A DNA stretch of 14,698 bases from Actinomycetes bacterium (GTDB taxonomy: Bacteria > Actinomycetota > Acidimicrobiia > Acidimicrobiales > Acidimicrobiaceae): assembly GCA_021819725.1 (NCBI GenBank), contig JAKAQR010000052.1:1-14698 (forward strand), given 5' to 3'. Each line of letters starts with the position of its first letter. The stretch's first letter is position 1. Shown one piece after another: positions 13,455 to 14,698 of this stretch. A program made the translations under genes and the position numbers. The notes below the pieces were generated by a model. It was given only the letters and a program-made list of their open reading frames with translations, did no database searches and was not told the origin of the DNA.

Positions 13455-14441
13455 TTGCCAAGCGCCAACCACCGTCACGGGGTAGCAATTCTGGGAGGAG
13501 CTGGCTACATCGGGACCCACATCGCACATCATTTGCATCAACTCGGTGTAGATATTCAAATCTATGACGACCTCTCAACAGGGCATTACTCGATGATTTC
13601 TTCTCTTCCTTTCGTGGAGGGGAGTATCACGGATCATGGGCAACTCAAAGATTTCCTCGAAGCCGGACGATTTGACACCGTCATCCATCTCGCTGCGAAG
13701 AGTATTGTCAGTGAATCAGCGCACGACTCAGCACTATATCGGACTGTCAATGTGACAGGCACAGAGAATATCGTCGATGCCATGATTGCAACCGGAGTAA
13801 CCAAGCTTATCTTTTCTTCATCCGCTGCTGTCTATGGGATACCCGAAAGACTGCCGATTGACGAGACTCACATACTAAATCCGATCAACGTCTATGGCGA
13901 GACCAAACTCCACGCAGAACGCGCAATCGCATCCGCGGCGGAACGCGGCCTCATCGATGCAATCATCTTTCGTTATTTCAACGCCGCAGGTGCAGAACCT
14001 AGCTTTCGGACACCTGAGCGTCACAACCCTGAGACCCATCTAATTCCAAATCTTCTCAACAATATCAGGCTGGGACATAACTCAGCCACCATTTATGGCT
14101 CCAACTACTCAACCCCGGATGGGACGGCAATCCGCGACTACGTTCATGTGATGGACATCGCTGACGCACATGCGAGAGCGCTCGACTTCCTCTCACGTAA
14201 CACTGGCCTACACACCTTGAATCTCGGAACCACAACAGGTTTTAGCGTCCTAGAGGTAGTCTCAGCAGCCGAAGATACACTCGGCACCACGCTCACTCGA
14301 CGATACGAAGATCCCAGGCTTGGAGATCCCCCATATCTTGTGGCCACCTCACGTTCCGCAGCGGAGACCATCAACTGGTTACCCCGACGCTCCTCGCTCC
14401 GCCAAATCATTCTCGACGCCTGGCAAGCTACATGGCATTGA
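13455..14441 (+). CDS. galE: UDP-glucose 4-epimerase-like SDR enzyme
   Basis: A 328-residue extended short-chain dehydrogenase/reductase. It has the NAD-binding motif GGAGYIG (14-20), DDLSTGH (38-44), HLAAKSIV (78-85), the catalytic Ser region FSSSAAVYG (120-128), the catalytic pair Y147/K151 in VYGETK, and the FRYFNAAGAEP block typical of GalE. GalE interconverts UDP-glucose and UDP-galactose in the cytoplasm, supplying galactose donors for polysaccharide synthesis. Some relatives act on UDP-GlcNAc/GalNAc or UDP-Xyl/Ara, which cannot be excluded. The start is TTG 13455, 5 nt after the fkbM-like stop, with AAGG 4 nt upstream; translational coupling is likely. It could supply the nearby glycosyltransferases. 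It appears full length and intact. Confidence 0.9.
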   Translation: MPSANHRHGVAILGGAGYIGTHIAHHLHQLGVDIQIYDDLSTGHYSMISSLPFVEGSITDHGQLKDFLEAGRFDTVIHLAAKSIVSESAHDSALYRTVNVTGTENIVDAMIATGVTKLIFSSSAAVYGIPERLPIDETHILNPINVYGETKLHAERAIASAAERGLIDAIIFRYFNAAGAEPSFRTPERHNPETHLIPNLLNNIRLGHNSATIYGSNYSTPDGTAIRDYVHVMDIADAHARALDFLSRNTGLHTLNLGTTTGFSVLEVVSAAEDTLGTTLTRRYEDPRLGDPPYLVATSRSAAETINWLPRRSSLRQIILDAWQATWH

Positions 14442-14445
14442 TGCA

Positions 14446-14481
14446 GAGACCGACATCACAATTTTGGCCTCGATCGGTCTC
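14446..14481. terminator. Inverted repeat after galE, weak terminator candidate
   Basis: GAGACCGA (14446-14453) and TCGGTCTC (14474-14481) are perfect inverses around a 20-nt loop, starting 4 nt after the galE-like stop. There is no T tract after the stem, so it may act as an mRNA 3' stabiliser rather than an intrinsic terminator. A second short hairpin, CCTCG (14520-14524) with CGAGG (14528-14532), follows. Confidence 0.4.
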
Positions 14482-14580
14482 ACGATCAATCCAAAGCGAA
14501 ACGAAATCCTTCAACGGCCCCTCGAAGCGAGGCACGCACCATAGCGCCTATCGGGGACTTCGGATTTAAGTGCAATACCG

Positions 14581-14609
14581 TTAACTTAGTACCATTCCAG
14601 TGCTATACT
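14581..14609 (+). promoter_or_regulatory. Promoter of the second IS4 transposase
   Basis: TTAACT (14581-14586) and TATACT (14604-14609) are separated by exactly 17 nt. GGGAGG (14617-14622) then lies 5 nt before ATG 14628. Unlike the first copy, this one has a ribosome binding site and a short leader. Confidence 0.6.
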
Positions 14610-14627
14610 GGGTCTCGGGAGGTGCCG

Positions 14628-14698
14628 ATGCCAAGACCCGGGTGGAAACGACAACCAGAGGGCTCACGGTTGACCGATCATCTCTCCATAGGGGTTCT
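14628..14698 (+). CDS. IS4-family transposase, N-terminal part (cut by window edge)
   Basis: Only 23 codons are visible: MPRPGWKRQPEGSRLTDHLS and then IGV. They align with the first transposase (MPRSGWVKPATDRRLSDLVS, IGL) at more than half of the positions, including MPRxGW, RL(T/S)D and LSIG-like residues. The frame is open to the window edge. Catalytic residues lie outside, so I cannot say whether the gene is intact. Confidence 0.8.
   Translation, partial: MPRPGWKRQPEGSRLTDHLSIGV

Larger units (their letters stand above)
14551..14698 (+). mobile_element. Left end of a second IS4-family element (continues past the window)
   Basis: From about 14551 the sequence GGGACTTCGGA, then TTTAAGTGCA and TACCGTTAAC, closely follows the left end of the element at 693 with scattered differences. 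A transposase start with a related N-terminus follows. The two elements are therefore relatives, not recent duplicates, in the same orientation about 13.9 kb apart and flanking the whole glycan region. Confidence 0.75.

Noticed and set aside
14446..14481. An intrinsic terminator of high confidence after galE
   Set aside because: The loop is 20 nt and no T tract follows, so it is listed only as a weak candidate.
1..14698. tRNA, rRNA or CRISPR arrays
   Set aside because: No cloverleaf arms with CCA-type ends, no rRNA signature blocks, and no regularly spaced repeats were seen on either strand.

Overview
The window looks like chromosome from an actinobacterium-like organism of moderate GC. The evidence is a short HWH/CxxC zinc protein of a kind common in Actinobacteria, an actinobacterial-type IS4 transposase, a sortase ending in TCGG, frequent TTG starts, and several start codons that sit 6-8 nt after a -10 hexamer (leaderless arrangement). 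An acidophilic Acidimicrobiia relative is possible, but that is inference.

Layout. 1-317: the 3' end of an unknown gene and a small zinc-ribbon-like gene. 318-2160: empty sequence, then an IS4-family element whose transposase is frameshifted in a C6 run. 2145-3190: a short orphan ORF and a complete vapBC toxin-antitoxin pair on the minus strand, with a 20-bp palindromic operator. 3188-4099: an insertion-sequence graveyard with the 3' tip of an IS605-type tnpB (minus) and frameshifted fragments of IS3-family orfA and orfB (plus). 4449-6967: a small two-helix Ser/Thr-rich protein and a 676-aa polytopic membrane protein that resembles GT-C-type glycosyltransferases. 7090-9237 (minus): a GT4 glycosyltransferase followed by a sortase, convergent with the membrane-protein gene. 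9652-10739: a promoter, a 37-codon leader ORF and a GT2-like glycosyltransferase joined by an ATGA overlap. 10890-11348: another decayed IS3 orfB. 11366-14441: a methyltransferase gene split by an in-frame TGA, an FkbM-family methyltransferase, and a GalE-like epimerase. 14551-14698: the left end and transposase start of a second IS4-family element related to the first.

The intact non-mobile genes (GT4, GT2, GT-C-like, two methyltransferases, sugar epimerase, sortase) fit a variable surface-glycan region that makes and decorates envelope polysaccharide or glycoprotein. Between them are at least five IS traces in different states of decay, so the region looks like a rearrangement-prone accessory locus. 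I did not find a clearly new defence or enzymatic system. The observations most worth checking are the TGG-to-TGA split methyltransferase, the sortase without its usual arginine beside a possible non-canonical sorting signal, the leader ORF coupled to the GT2 gene, and the repeated leaderless promoters.
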